Assembly: GCF_000003605.2 (NCBI RefSeq)
Contig: NW_003158872.1
Coordinates: 1-28,563 of the forward strand
Origin: Saccoglossus kowalevskii
Taxonomy: Eukaryota; Hemichordata; Enteropneusta; Harrimaniidae
DNA length: 28,563 nt
Reading direction: 5' to 3'
Below the pieces are notes generated by a model. That model did no database searches, was not told where the DNA came from, and was given only the letters and a program-made list of their open reading frames with translations. This document shows, one piece after another, positions 10,221-21,960 of this stretch. Positions within the stretch are counted from its first letter, which is position 1; each line of letters starts with the position of its first letter. Position numbers and translations under genes: made by a program.

Positions 10221-10940
10221 CTATGCCAAATTAACGTCCATAATATGGCGCAGTATCAATGTCAAAATTAACGTCCATAATATGGCAGTGTCTATGCCAA
10301 AATTAACGTCCATAATATGGCACGGTATCCATGCCAAAATTAACTTCCATAATAAGGCACGGTATCCATGCCAAAATAAACGTCCATAATATGGCGCGGT
10401 ATCCATGTCAAAATTAACGTTCATAATATAGTGCGGTATCCATGCCAAAATTAACGTCCATAATATGGCGCGGTATCCATGCCAAAATTAACGTCCATAA
10501 TATGGCGCGGTATCCATGCCAAAATTAACGTCCATAATATGATGCGGTATCCGTGCCAAAATTAACGTCCATAATATGGTGCGGTATCCATGCCAAAATT
10601 AACGTCCATAATATGGCGCAGTATCTATGCCAAAATTAATGTCCATAATATGGCGCGATATCCATGCCAAAATTAACGTCCATATTATGGCGCGGTATCC
10701 ATGCCAAAATTAACGTCCATAATATGGCGCGGTATCCATGCCAAAATTAACGTCCATAATATGGCGCAGTATCCATGCCAAAATTAATGTCCATAATATG
10801 GCGCGGTATCCATGCCAAAATTAACGTCCATAATATGGCGCGGTATCTATGCCAAAATTAACGTCCATAATATGGCACGGTATCTATGCCAAAATTAACG
10901 TCCATAATATGGCGCGGTATCCATGCCAAAATTAACGTCC
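10221..10940. repeat. Block D unit 3 (partial)
   Basis: The third adjacent unit matches units 1 and 2 to about 10940. It keeps the three monomers that unit 2 lacks. Together with the end of unit 2 (from about 9975), it matches 21961-22926 at a constant offset of 11986. After about 10940 the order switches to the block found at 2270-2990. Confidence 0.82.
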
Positions 10941-11551
10941 ATAATATGGCGCGGTATCCATGCCAAAATTAACGTCCATAATATGGCGCGGTATCCATGC
11001 CAAAATTAACGTCCATAATATGCCATGGTATCTATGCCAAAATTAACGTCCATAATATGGCACGGTATCTATGCCAAAACTAACGTCCATAATATGGCGC
11101 GGTATCCATGCCAAAATTAACGTCCATAGTATGGCGCGGTATCCATGCCAAAATTAACGTCCATAATATGGCACGGTGTCAATTCCAAAATTAACGTCCA
11201 TAATATGGCGCGGTATCCATGGCAAAATTAACGTCCATAATATGGTGCGGTATCCTTGCCAAAATTAACGTCCATAATATGGCGCAGTGTCCATGCCAAA
11301 ATTAACGTCCATAATATGGCACGGTATCCATGTCAAAATTTACGTCCATAATATGGCACGGTATCCATGTCAAAATTAACGTCCATAATATGGCGCGGTA
11401 TCCATGTCAAAATTAATGTCCATAATATGGCGCAGTATCCATGCCAAAATTAACGTCCATAATATGGCGCGGTATCCATGCCAAAATCAACATCGATAAT
11501 TTGGCACGGTATCCATGTCAAAATTAATGTCCATAATATGGCGCGGTATCC
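10940..11551. repeat. Copy of the 2270-2990 block
   Basis: TGCCATGG (11023) aligns with 2351 at an offset of 8672, dropping to 8561 at CCATAGTATGG (11124), so this copy has three fewer monomers than the 2.3-kb copy. Shared marks are GTGTCAATTCC, CATGGCAAAA, CCTTGCC, GCGCAGTGTCC and AAAATTTACG. Confidence 0.78.
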
Positions 11552-12310
11552 ATGCCATAATTAACGTCCATAATATGGCACGGTATCCATGCCAAAATAA
11601 ACGTCCATAATGTGGTGCGGTATCCATGCCAAAATTAATGTCCATAATATGGCGCGGTATCTATGCCAAAATTAACGTCCATAATATGGCGCGGTATCCA
11701 TGTCAAAATTAACGTCCATAATATGGCGCGGTATCCATGCCAAAATTAATGTCCATAATATGGCGCGGTATCCATGCCAAAATTAACGTCCATAATATGG
11801 CGTGGTATCTATGCCAAAATTAACGTCCATAATTTGGCACGGTATCCATGCCAAAATTAACGTCCATAATATGGCGCGGTATCCATGCCAAAATTAACGT
11901 CCATAATATGGCATGGTATCCATGCCAAAATTAACGTCCATAATATGGCACGGTATCTATGCCAAAATTAACGTCCATAATATGGCGCGGTATCCAAGCC
12001 AAAATTAACATCCATAATATGCCACGGTATCTATTCCAAAATTAACGTCCATAATATGGCGCGGTATCCATGCCAAAATTAATGTCCGTAATATGGCACG
12101 GTATCACTGCCAAAATTAACGTCCATAATATGGCACGGTATCCATGTCAAAATTAACGTCCATAATAACGTCCATAATATGGCGCGATATCCATGTCATA
12201 ATTAACGTCCATAATATGGCGCGGTATCCATGTCAAAATTAATGTCCATAATATGGCGCGGTATCCATGCCAAAATTAACGTCCATAATATGGCGCGGTA
12301 TCCATGCCAA
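11282..12310. repeat. Segment paired with 17328-18430
   Basis: From GCGCAGTGTCC (11282) the order matches 17328 onward at an offset of 6046. By the 12-bp duplication (12155 and 18275) the offset is 6120. The two-monomer difference is explained by the GATATCTTTGTC and GTATCAATGCC monomers, present near 18025-18080 and absent here, where GCACGGTATCTATGCC joins directly to GCGCGGTATCCAAGCC (about 11950-12000). Confidence 0.8.
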
Positions 12311-12670
12311 AATTAACGTCCATAATTTGGCACGGTATCCATGTCAAAATTAACGTCCATAATATGGTGCGGTATCCATGCCAAAATTAACGTCCATAAT
12401 ATGGCACGGTATCCATGCCAAAATAAACGTCCATAATGTGGCGTGGTATCCATGCCAAAATTAACGTCCATAATATGGCGCGGTATCCATGCCAAAATTA
12501 ACGTCCATAATATGGTGCGGTATCCATGTCAAAATGAACATCCATAATATGGCACGTTATCTGTGCCAAAATTAACGTCCATAATATGGCACGGTATCCA
12601 TGCCAAAATTAACGTTCATAATAAGGCGTGGTGTCTATGCCAAATTAACGTCCATAATATGGCGCAGTAT
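12310..12670. repeat. Junction stretch of mixed monomers
   Basis: This stretch holds AATTTGGCACGG, AAATAAACG with AATGTGGCGTGG (elsewhere usually AATGTGGTGCGG), a GTCAAAATGAACATCC monomer, GCACGTTATCTGTGCC, and AACGTTCATAATAAGGCGTGG. Individual monomers match other blocks, but this order is not seen elsewhere in the window. No gene is present. Confidence 0.65.
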
Positions 12671-14222
12671 CCATGCCAAAATTAACGTCCATAATATGGT
12701 GCGGTATCCATGTCAAAATTAACGTTCATAATATGGCGCGGTATCCATGCCAAAATTAACGTTCATAATATGGCGCAGTATCCATATCAAAATTAACGTC
12801 CATAATATGGCGCGGTATCCATGCCAAAATTAATGTCCATAATACGGCACGGTATCTATGCCAAAATTAACGTCCATAATATGGCATGGTATCCATGCCA
12901 AAATTAACGTCCATAATATGGCACGGTATCCATGCCAAAATTAACGTCCATAATATGGCGCGATATCCATGTCAAAATTAACGTCCATAATATGGCGCGG
13001 TATCCATGTCAAAATTAACGTCCATAATATGGCGCGGTATCCATGCCAAAATTAACGTCCATAATATGGCGCGGTATCCATGCCAAAATTAACGTCCATA
13101 AGATGGCACGGTATCTATGCCAAAATTAACGTCCATATTATGGCACGGTATCCATGACAAAATTAACGTCCATAACATGGCGCGGTATCCATGTCAAAAT
13201 TAACGTCCATAATATGGCGCGGTATCCATGCCAAAATTAGCGTTCATAATATGGCGCGGTATCCATATCAAAATTAACGTCCATAATATGTCGCGGTATC
13301 CATGCCAAAATTAATGTCCATAATACGGCACTGTATCTATGCCAAAATTAACGTCCATAATATGGCATGGTATCCATGCCAAAATTAACGTCCATAATAC
13401 AGCACAGTGTCTATGCCAAAATTAACGTCCATAATATGGCGCGGTATCCATGTCAAAATTAACGTTCATAATATGGTGCGGTATCCATGTCAAAATTAAC
13501 GTCCATAATATGGCGCGGTATCCATGTCAAAATTAACGTCCATAATATGGCGCGGTATCCATGCCAAAATTAACGTCCATAATGTGGTGCGGTATCCATG
13601 CCAAAATTAATGTCCATAATATGGCGCGGTATCTATGCCAAAATTAACGTCCATAATATGGCGCGGTATCCATGTCAAAATTAACGTCCATAATATGGCG
13701 CGGTATCCATGCCAAGATTAACATCCATAATATGGCGCGGTATCCATGCCAAAATTAACGTCCATAATATGGCGTGGTATCTATGCCAAAATTAACGACC
13801 ATAATTTGGCACGGTATCCATGCCAAAATTAACGTCCATAATATGGCGCGGTATCCATGCCAAAATTAACGTCCATAATATGGCGCGGTATCAATGCCAA
13901 AATTAACGTCCATAATATGGCGCGGTATCCAAGCCAAAATTAACGTCCATCATATGCCACGGTATCTATTCCAAAATTAACGTCCATAATATGGCGCGGT
14001 ATCCATGCTAAAATTAACGTCCATAATATGGCGCGGTATCCATGCCAAAATTAACGTCCATAATATGGCGCGGTATCCATGCCAAAATTAACGTTCATAA
14101 TATGGCACGGTATCCATGCCAAAATTAACGTCCATAATATGGCGCGGTATCTATGCCAAAATTTAACGTCCATTATATGGCGCTTTATCCATGCCAAAAT
14201 TAATGTCCATAATATGGCACGG
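12670..14222. repeat. Block A copy 2, paired with 18607-20160
   Basis: About 1.55 kb matches 18607-20160 at a constant offset of 5937, checked at 12724, 13325 and 14004. Private shared marks are CATCATATGCC (13951) and CATGCTAAAATT (14004). Upstream (12611-12700) it resembles 20750-20840 instead. The match ends in the degraded patch at 14160-14290. Confidence 0.85.
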
Positions 14223-14290
14223 TATCTATGCCAAAGTAACGACCATAATATGGTGCGGTATCCATGCCAAATACGTTCATATATGGCGCA
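14160..14290. repeat. Degenerate patch with several small indels
   Basis: Within about 130 bp the monomer is altered several times: AAAATTTAACG (one base gained), GCGCTTTATCC, CCAAAGTAACGACC (bases lost), and CCAAATACGTTCATATATGG (several bases lost). The matching copy at 20090-20160 lacks most of these. It coincides with the end of the block A match, so it may mark a breakpoint or a poorly resolved consensus. Confidence 0.7.
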
Positions 14291-14449
14291 ATACCCATGC
14301 CAAAATTAACGTCCATAATATGGCGCGGTATCTATGCCAAAATTAACGTCCATAATATGGCGCGGTATCCATGTCAAAATTAACGTCCATAATATGGCGC
14401 GGTATCCATGCCAAAATTAACGTCCATAATATGGCGCTGTATCCATGCC

Positions 14450-15050
14450 AAAATTAACGTCCATAATATGGCGTGGTATCTATGCCAAAATTAACGTCCA
14501 TAATTTGGCACGGTATCCATGCCAAAATTAACGTCCATAATTTGGCGCGGTATCCATGCCAAAATTAACGTCCATAATATGGCATGGTATCCATGCCAAA
14601 ATTAACGTCCATAATATGGCACGGTATCTATGCCAAAATTAACGTCCATAATATGGCGCGATATCTTTGTCAAAATTAACGTCCATAATATGGCGCAGTA
14701 TCAATGCCAAAATTAACGTCCATAATATGGCATGGTATCCATGCCAAAATTAACGTCCATAATATGGCACGGTATCTATGCCAAAATTAACGTCCATAAT
14801 ATGGCGCGATATCTTTGTCAAAATTAACGTCCATAATATGGCGCAGTATCAATGCCAAAAATTAACGTCCATAATATGGCGCGGTATCCAAGCCAAAAAT
14901 TAACGTCCATAATATGCCACGGTATCTATTCCAAAATTAACGTCCATAATATGGCGCGGTATCCATGCCAAAATTAATGTCCGTAATATGGCACGGTATC
15001 ACTGCAAAAATTAACGTCCATTATATGGCACGGTATCCATGTCAAAATTA
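14450..15050. repeat. Segment paired with 15672-16270
   Basis: The order GCGTGG, AATTTGGCACGG, AATTTGGCGCGG (14541), GCATGG, GCACGG, GATATCTTTGTC, GTATCAATGCC and so on matches 15763 onward at an offset of 1222. The offset falls to 1220 after two single-A insertions here (about 14860 and 14896). A related copy lies at 27840-28347. The match ends where this copy reads GTCAAAATTACG, in place of the 12-bp duplication found at 16270. Confidence 0.8.
14581..14878. repeat. 148-bp four-monomer unit, two tandem copies
   Basis: The four-monomer series GCATGG, GCACGG with CTATGCC, GCGCGA with CTTTGTC, and GCGCAG with CAATGCC occurs twice in tandem. The copies start at 14581 and 14729, exactly 148 bp apart. 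The same doubled series is at 15803/15951 and about 27880/28028, apart from a GGCATGG to CGCATGG change in the last. Confidence 0.85.
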
Positions 15051-15210
15051 CGTCCATAATATGGCGCTGTATCCGTGCCAAAATTAACGCCCATAATATG
15101 GCGCAGTGTCCATGCCAAAATTAACGTCCATAATATGGCGCGGTATCCAAATCAAAATTAACGTCCATAATATGCCGCGGTATCCATGCCAAAATTAACG
15201 TCCATAATAT
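15050..15210. repeat. Short junction stretch
   Basis: The monomers GCGCTGTATCCGTGCC, an ACGCCCATAAT variant, GCGCAGTGTCC, TATCCAAATC and TGCCGCGG occur here. The last two in sequence recall the start of block A (97-130). I see no longer match and no gene. Confidence 0.6.
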
Positions 15211-16486
15211 GGCGCGATATGTATGCCAAAATTAACGTCCATAATATGGCACGGTATCTATGCCAAAATTAACGTCCATAATATGGCGCGGTATCCATGC
15301 CAAAATTAACGTCCATAATATGGCGCGATACCCATGCCAAAATTAACGTCCATAATATGGCACGGTATCTATGCCAAAATTAACGTCCATTTTAAGGTAC
15401 GGTATCAATGACAAAATTAACGTCCATGATATGGCGTGGTATCTATGCCAAAATTAACGTCCATAATATGGCACGGTATCTATGCCAAAATTAACGTCCA
15501 TTATATGGCACGGTATCCATATCAAAATTAACGTCCATAATATGGTGCGGTATCCATGCCAAAATTAACGTCCATAATATGGCGCAGTATCTATGCCAAA
15601 ATTAACGTCCATAATATGGCGCGATATCCATGCCAAAATTAACGTCCATAATATGGCGCGGTATCCATGCCAAAATTAACGTCCATAATATGGCGTGGTA
15701 TCTATGCCAAAATTAACGTCCATAATTTGGCACGGTATCCATGCCAAAATTAACGTCCATAATTTGGCGCGGTATCCATGCCAAAATTAACGTCCATAAT
15801 ATGGCATGGTATCCATGCCAAAATTAACGTCCATAATATGGCACGGTATCTATGCCAAAATTAACGTCCATAATATGGCGCGATATCTTTGTCAAAATTA
15901 ACGTCCATAATATGGCGCAGTATCAATGCCAAAATTAACGTCCATAATATGGCATGGTATCCATGCCAAAATTAACGTCCATAATATGGCACGGTATCTA
16001 TGCCAAAATTAACGTCCATAATATGGCGCGATATCTTTGTCAAAATTAACGTCCATAATATGGCGCAGTATCAATGCCAAAATTAACGTCCATAATATGG
16101 CGCGGTATCCAAGCCAAAATTAACGTCCATAATATGCCACGGTATCTATTCCAAAATTAACGTCCATAATATGGCGCGGTATCCATGCCAAAATTAATGT
16201 CCGTAATATGGCACGGTATCACTGCAAAAATTAACGTCCATTATATGGCACGGTATCCATGTCAAAATTAACGTCCATAATAACGTCCATAATATGGCGC
16301 GATATCCATGTCATAATTAACGTCCATAATATGGCGCGGTATCCATGTCAAAATTAATGTCCATAATATGGCGCGGTATCCATGCCAAAATTAACGTCCA
16401 TAATATGGCGTGGTATCCATGCCAAAATTAACGTCCATATTTGGCACGGTATCCATGTCAAAATTAACGTCCATAATATGGTGCGG
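15211..16486. repeat. Block G copy 1, paired with 27177-28563
   Basis: The order matches 27177-28563. The offset is 11966 at the unusual AAGGTACGGTATCAATGACA monomer (about 15394) and 12077 from AATTTGGCGCGG (15763) onward. The second copy therefore has a net gain of three monomers in between, where block D-like monomers (CATATTATGG, GATGCGG) have replaced part of the order. The 12-bp duplication is at 16270-16293. Confidence 0.8.
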
Positions 16487-16640
16487 TATCCATGCCAAAT
16501 TAACGTCCATAATATGGCGCGGTATCCATGCCAAAATAAACGTCCATAATGTGGTGCGGTATCCATGCCAAAATTAACGTCCATAATTATGGCGCGGTAT
16601 CCATGCCAAAATTAACGTCCATAATATGGCGCGGTATCAT
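16430..16640. repeat. Indel-rich patch
   Basis: Single-base gains and losses cluster here: GTCCATATTTGG, CATGCCAAATTAACG, CATAATTATGGCG and GTATCATGCC. They lie just before the 589-bp tandem duplication that follows, so the patch may mark a breakpoint. Confidence 0.65.
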
Positions 16641-17515
16641 GCCAAAATTAACGTCCATAATATGATGCGGTATCCGTGCCAAAATTAACGTCCATAATAT
16701 GGTGCGGTATCCATGACAAAATTAACGTCCATAATATGGCGCAGTGTCCATGCCAAAATTAACGTCCATAATATGGCACGGTATCCATGTCAAAATTTAC
16801 GTCCATAATATGGCACGGTATCCATGTCAATATTAACGTCCATAATATGGCGCGGTATCCATGTCAAAATTAATGTCCATAATATGGCGCAGTATCCATG
16901 CCAAAATTAACGTCCATAATATGGCGCGGTGTCTATGCCAAATTAACGTCCATAATATGGCGCAGTATCAATGTCAAAATTAACGTCCATAATACGGCAG
17001 TGTCTATGCCAAAATTAACGTCCATAATATGGCACGGTATCCATGCCAAAATTAACTTCCATAATAAGGCGCGGTATCCATGCCAAAATAAACGTCCATA
17101 ATATGGCGCGGTATCCATGTCAAAATTAACGTTCAAAATATGGTGCGGTATCCATGCCAAAATTAACGTCCATAATATGGCGCGGTATCCATGCCAAAAT
17201 TAACGTCCATAATATGGCGCGGTATCCATGCCAAAATTAACGTCCATAATATGATGCGGTATCCGTGCCAAAATTAACGTCCATAATATGGTGCGGTATC
17301 CATGACAAAATTAACGTCCATAATATGGCGCAGTGTCCATGCCAAAATTAACGTCCATAATATGGCACGGTATCCATGTCAAAATTTACGTCCATAATAT
17401 GGCACGGTATCCATGTCAAAATTAACGTCCATAATATGGCGCGGTATCCATGTCAAAATTAATGTCCATAATATGGCGCAGTATCCATGCCAAAATTAAC
17501 GTCCATAATATGGCG
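16600..17515. repeat. 589-bp (16-monomer) tandem duplication
   Basis: The series GATGCGG with TCCGTGCC, CATGACAAAA, GCGCAGTGTCC, AAAATTTACG and AATGTCC appears from 16664 and again from 17253. The 589-bp offset equals 16 monomers minus the three bases missing from the 36- and 35-bp monomers in between. The first copy ends near 16895, where it joins the start of the block C/F copy. Confidence 0.8.
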
Positions 17516-17907
17516 CGGTATCCATGCCAAAATCAACATCAATAATTTGGCACGGTATCCATGTCAAAATTAATGTCCATAATATGGCGCGGTATCCATG
17601 CCATAATTAACGTCCATAATATGGCACGGTATCCATGCCAAAATAAACGTCCATAATGTGGTGCGGTATCCATGCCAAAATTAATGTCCATAATATGGCA
17701 CGGTATCTATGCCAAAATTAACGTCCATAATATGGCGCGGTATCCATGTCAAAATTAACGTCCATAATATGGCGCGGTATCCATGCCAAAATTAACGTCC
17801 ATAATATGGCGCGGTATCCATGCCAAAATTAACGTCCATAATATGGCGTGGTATCTATGCCAAAATTAACGTCCATAATTTGGCACGGTATCCATGCCAA
17901 AATTAAC
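16896..17907. repeat. Block C/F copy 2
   Basis: This is the partner of 5379-6390 at a constant offset of 11517. It shares the two shortened monomers, AACTTCCATAATAAGG and GTTCAAAATATGG (about 17130), the last seen only in these two copies. The following sequence differs: GCGCGG and GCATGG monomers here, AAGGCGTGG at 6401. Confidence 0.82.
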
Positions 17908-18440
17908 GTCCATAATATGGCGCGGTATCCATGCCAAAATTAACGTCCATAATATGGCATGGTATCCATGCCAAAATTAACGTCCATAATATGGCACGGT
18001 ATCTATGCCAAAATTAACGTCCATAATATGGCGCGATATCTTTGTCAAAATTAACGTCCATAATATGGCGCAGTATCAATGCCAAAATTAACGTCCATAA
18101 TATGGTGCGGTATCCAAGCCAAAATTAACGTCCATAATATGCCACAGTATCTATTCCAAAATTAACGTCCATAATATGGCGCGGTATCCATGCCAAAATT
18201 AATGTCCGTAATATGGCACGGTATCACTGCAAAAATTAACGTCCATAATATGGCACGGTATCCATGTCAAAATTAACGTCCATAATAACGTCCATAATAT
18301 GGCGCGATATCCATGTCATAATTAACGTCCATAATATGGCGCGGTATCCATGTCAAAATTAATGTCCATAATATGGCGCGTTATCCATGCCAAAATTAAC
18401 GTCCATAATATGGCGCGGTATCCATGCCAAAATTAACGTC
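17907..18440. repeat. Continuation of the 11282-12310 pair
   Basis: GCATGG, GCACGG, GATATCTTTGTC, GTATCAATGCC, CCAAGCC, CTATTCC, ATGTCCGTAAT, TATCACTGC and the 12-bp duplication (18275-18298) follow the same order as blocks E and G. The stretch joins block A at CCATAGTATGG (18440). Confidence 0.75.
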
Positions 18441-20160
18441 CATAGTATGGCGCGGTATCCATGCCAAAAATTAACGTCCATAATATGGCGCAGTATCCAT
18501 GCCAAAATTAACGTCCATAATATGGTGCGGTATCCAAATCAAAATTAACGTCCATAATATGCCGCGGTATCCATGCCAAAATTAACGTCCATAATATGGC
18601 GCGGTATCTATGCCAAAATTAACGTCCATAATATGGTGCGGTATCCATGTCAAAATTAACGTTCATAATATGGCGCGGTATCCATGCCAAAATTAACGTT
18701 CATAATATGGCGCAGTATCCATATCAAAATTAACGTCCATAATATGGCGCGGTATCCATGCCAAAATTAATGTCCATAATACGGCACGGTATCTATGCCA
18801 AAATTAACGTCCATAATATGGCATGGTATCCATGCCAAAATTAACGTCCATAATATGGCACGGTATCCATGCCAAAATTAACGTCCATAATATGGCGCGA
18901 TATCCATGTCAAAATTAACGTCCATAATATGGCGCGGTATCCATGTCAAAATTAACGTCCATAATATGGCGCGGTATCCATGCCAAAATTAACGTCCATA
19001 ATATGGCGCGGTATCCATGCCAAAATTAACGTCCATAAGATGGCACGGTATCTATGCCAAAATTAACGTCCATATTATGGCACGGTATCCATGACAAAAT
19101 TAACGTCCATAACATGGCGCGGTATCCATGTCAAAATTAACGTCCATTATATGGCGCGGTATCCATGCCAAAATTAGCGTTCATAATATGGCGCGGTATC
19201 CATATCAAAATTAACGTCCATAATATGTCGCGGTATCCATGCCAAAATTAATGTCCATAATACGGCACTGTATCTATGCCAAAATTAACGTCCATAATAT
19301 GGCATGGTATCCATGCCAAAATTAACGTCCATAATACAGCACAGTGTCTATGCCAAAATTAACGTCCATAATATGGCGCGGTATCCATGTCAAAATTAAC
19401 GTTCATAATATGGTGCGGTATCCATGTCAAAATTAACGTCCATAATATGGCGCGGTATCCATGTCAAAATTAACGTCCATAATAGGGCGCGGTATCCATG
19501 CCAAAATTAACGTCCATAATGTGGTGCGGTATCCATGCCAAAATTAATGTCCATAATATGGCGCGGTATCTATGCCAAAATTAACGTCCATAATATGGCG
19601 CGGTATCCATGTCAAAATTAACGTCCATAATATGGCGCGGTATCCATGCCAAGATTAACATCCATAATATGGCGCGGTATCCATGCCAAAATTAACGTCC
19701 ATAATATGGCGTGGTATCTATGCCAAAATTAACGTCCATAATTTGGCACGGTATCCATGCCAAAATTAACGTCCATAATATGGCGCGGTATCCATGCCAA
19801 AATTAACGTCCATAATATGGCGCGGTATCAATGCCAAAATTAACGTCCATAATATGGCGCGGTATCCAAGCCAAAATTAACGTCCATCATATGCCACGGT
19901 ATCTATTCCAAAATTAACGTCCATAATATGGCGCGGTATCCATGCTAAAATTAACGTCCATAATATGGCGCGGTATCCATGCCAAAATTAACGTCCATAA
20001 TATGGCGCGGTATCCATGCCAAAATTAACGTTCATAATATGGCACGGTATCCATGCCAAAATTAACGTCCATAATATGGCGCGGTATCTATGCCAAAATT
20101 AACGTCCATAATATGGCGCTTTATCCATGCCAAAATTAATGTCCATAATATGGCACGGTA
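18440..20160. repeat. Block A copy 3 (longest)
   Basis: The first 1.24 kb pairs with 1-1204, and 18607-20160 pairs with 12670-14222 at a constant offset of 5937. It shares AATAGGGCGC (19481) and the five-A run near 18466 with copy 1 only, and CATCATATGCC and CATGCTAAAATT with copy 2 only among block A copies. It therefore spans both. About 19890-20240 also matches 24559-24904 at an offset of 4669 (GCGCTTTATCC at 20116 and 24785). Confidence 0.85.
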
Positions 20161-20750
20161 TCACTGCCAAAATTAACGTCCATAATATGGCACGGTATCC
20201 ATGTCAAAATTAACGTCCATAATAACGTCCATTATATGGCGCGATATCCATGTCAAAATTAACGTCCATATTATGGCGCGGTATCCATGTCAAATTAATG
20301 TCCATAATATGGCGCAGTATCCATGCCAAAATTAACGTCCATAATATGGCGCGGTATCCATGCCAAAATCAACATCGATAATTTGGCACGGTATCCATGT
20401 CAAAATTAATGTCCATAATATGGCGCGGTATCCATGCCATAATTAACGTCCATAATATGGCACGGTATCCATGCCAAAATAAACGTCCATAATGTGGTGC
20501 GGTATCCATGCCAAAATTAATGTCCATAATATGGCGCGGTATCTATGCCAAAATTAACGTCCATAATATGGCGCGGTATCCATGTCAAAATTAACGTCCA
20601 TAATATGGCGCGGTATCCATGCCAAAATTAACGTCCATAATATGGCGCGGTATCCATGCCAAAATTAATGTCCATAATATGGCGTGGTATCTATGCCAAA
20701 ATTAACGTCCATAATTTGGCACGGTATCCATGCCAAAATTAACGTCCATA
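20160..20750. repeat. Mosaic segment with 12-bp duplication and C/F-type order
   Basis: TATCACTGCC and the 12-bp duplication at 20212-20235 come first. From about 20293 the order matches 5940-6400 at a constant offset of 14353, including AAAATCAACATCGATAATTT, AATGTGGTGCGG and GCGTGG. One monomer near 20290 has lost a base (GTCAAATTAATG). Confidence 0.75.
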
Positions 20751-21503
20751 ATAAGGCGTGGTGTCTATGCCAAATTAACGTCCATAATATGACGCAGTAT
20801 CCATGCCAAAATTAACGTCCATAATATGGTGCGGTATCCATGTCAAAATTAACGTCCATAATATGGCGCGGTATCCATGCCAAAATTAACGTTCATAATA
20901 TGGCGCAGTATCCATATCAAAATTAACGTCCATAATATGGCGCGGTATCCATGCCAAAATTAATGTCCATAATACGGCACGGTATCTATGCCAAAATTAA
21001 CGTCCATAATATGGCATGGTATCCATGCCAAAATTAACGTCCATAATATGGCACGGTATCCATGCCAAAATTAGCGTCCATAATATGGCGCGATATCCAT
21101 GTCAAAATTAACGTCCATAATATGGCGCGGTATCCATGTCAAAATTAACGTCCATAATATGGCGCGGTATCCATGCCAAAATTAACGTCCATAATATGGC
21201 GCGGTATCCATGCCAAAATTAACGTCCATAAGATGGCACGGTATCTATGCCAAAATTAACGTCCATATTATGGCACGGTATCCATGACAAAATTAACGTC
21301 CATAACATGGCGCGGTATCCATGTCAAAATTAACGTCCATAATATGGTGCGGTATCCATGCCAAAATTAACGTTCATAATATGGCGCGGTATCCATATCA
21401 AAATTAACGTCCATAATATGTCGCGGTATCCATGCCAAAATTAATGTCCATAATACGGCACTGTATCTATGCCAAAATTAACGTCCATAATATGGCACGG
21501 TAT
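20750..21503. repeat. Block A copy 4 (truncated)
   Basis: AATAAGGCGTGG (20751) is followed by the block A order through CATAAGATGG (21227), CATATTATGG, CATAACATGG and ACGGCACTG (21455), which aligns with 19262 at an offset of 2193. At about 21503 it switches to a block B order instead of the ATACAGCACAG monomer. Confidence 0.82.
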
Positions 21504-21960
21504 CCATGTCAAAATTAACGTCCATAATATGGCGCGATATCCATGTCATAATTAACGTCCATAATATGGCGCGGTATCCATGTCAAAATTAATGTCCATA
21601 ATATGGCGCGGTATCCATGCCAAAATTAACGTCCATAATATGGCGCGGTATCCATGCCAAAAATAACGTCCATAATTTGGCACGGTATCCATGTCAAAAT
21701 TAACGTCCATAATATGGTGCGGTATCCATGCCAAAATTAACGTCCATAATATGGCACGGTATCCATGCCAAAATAAACGTCCATAATGTGGTGCGGTATC
21801 CATGCCAAAATTAACGTCCATAATATGCCACGGTATCCATGCCAAAATTAACGTCCATAAAATGGCGCGGAATCAACGCCAAAATTAACGTCCATAATAT
21901 CGCGCGGTATCCATGTCAAAATTAACGTTCATAATATGGCGTGGTATCCATGCCAAAATT
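21503..21960. repeat. Block B copy without the 12-bp duplication
   Basis: GCACGG with CATGTC and the GATATCCATGTCATAATT monomer are adjacent here with no extra 12 bp. The order to about 21860 matches 23757-24114 at an offset of 2254. AAAAATAACG (about 21660) and AAATAAACG (about 21775) replace the usual TTAA. A CATAAAATGG monomer and GGAATCAACGCC (21869) follow. Confidence 0.75.

Noticed and set aside
14160-14290. A boundary of the satellite array
   Set aside because: The monomers are degraded here but recognisable, and normal monomers continue on both sides.
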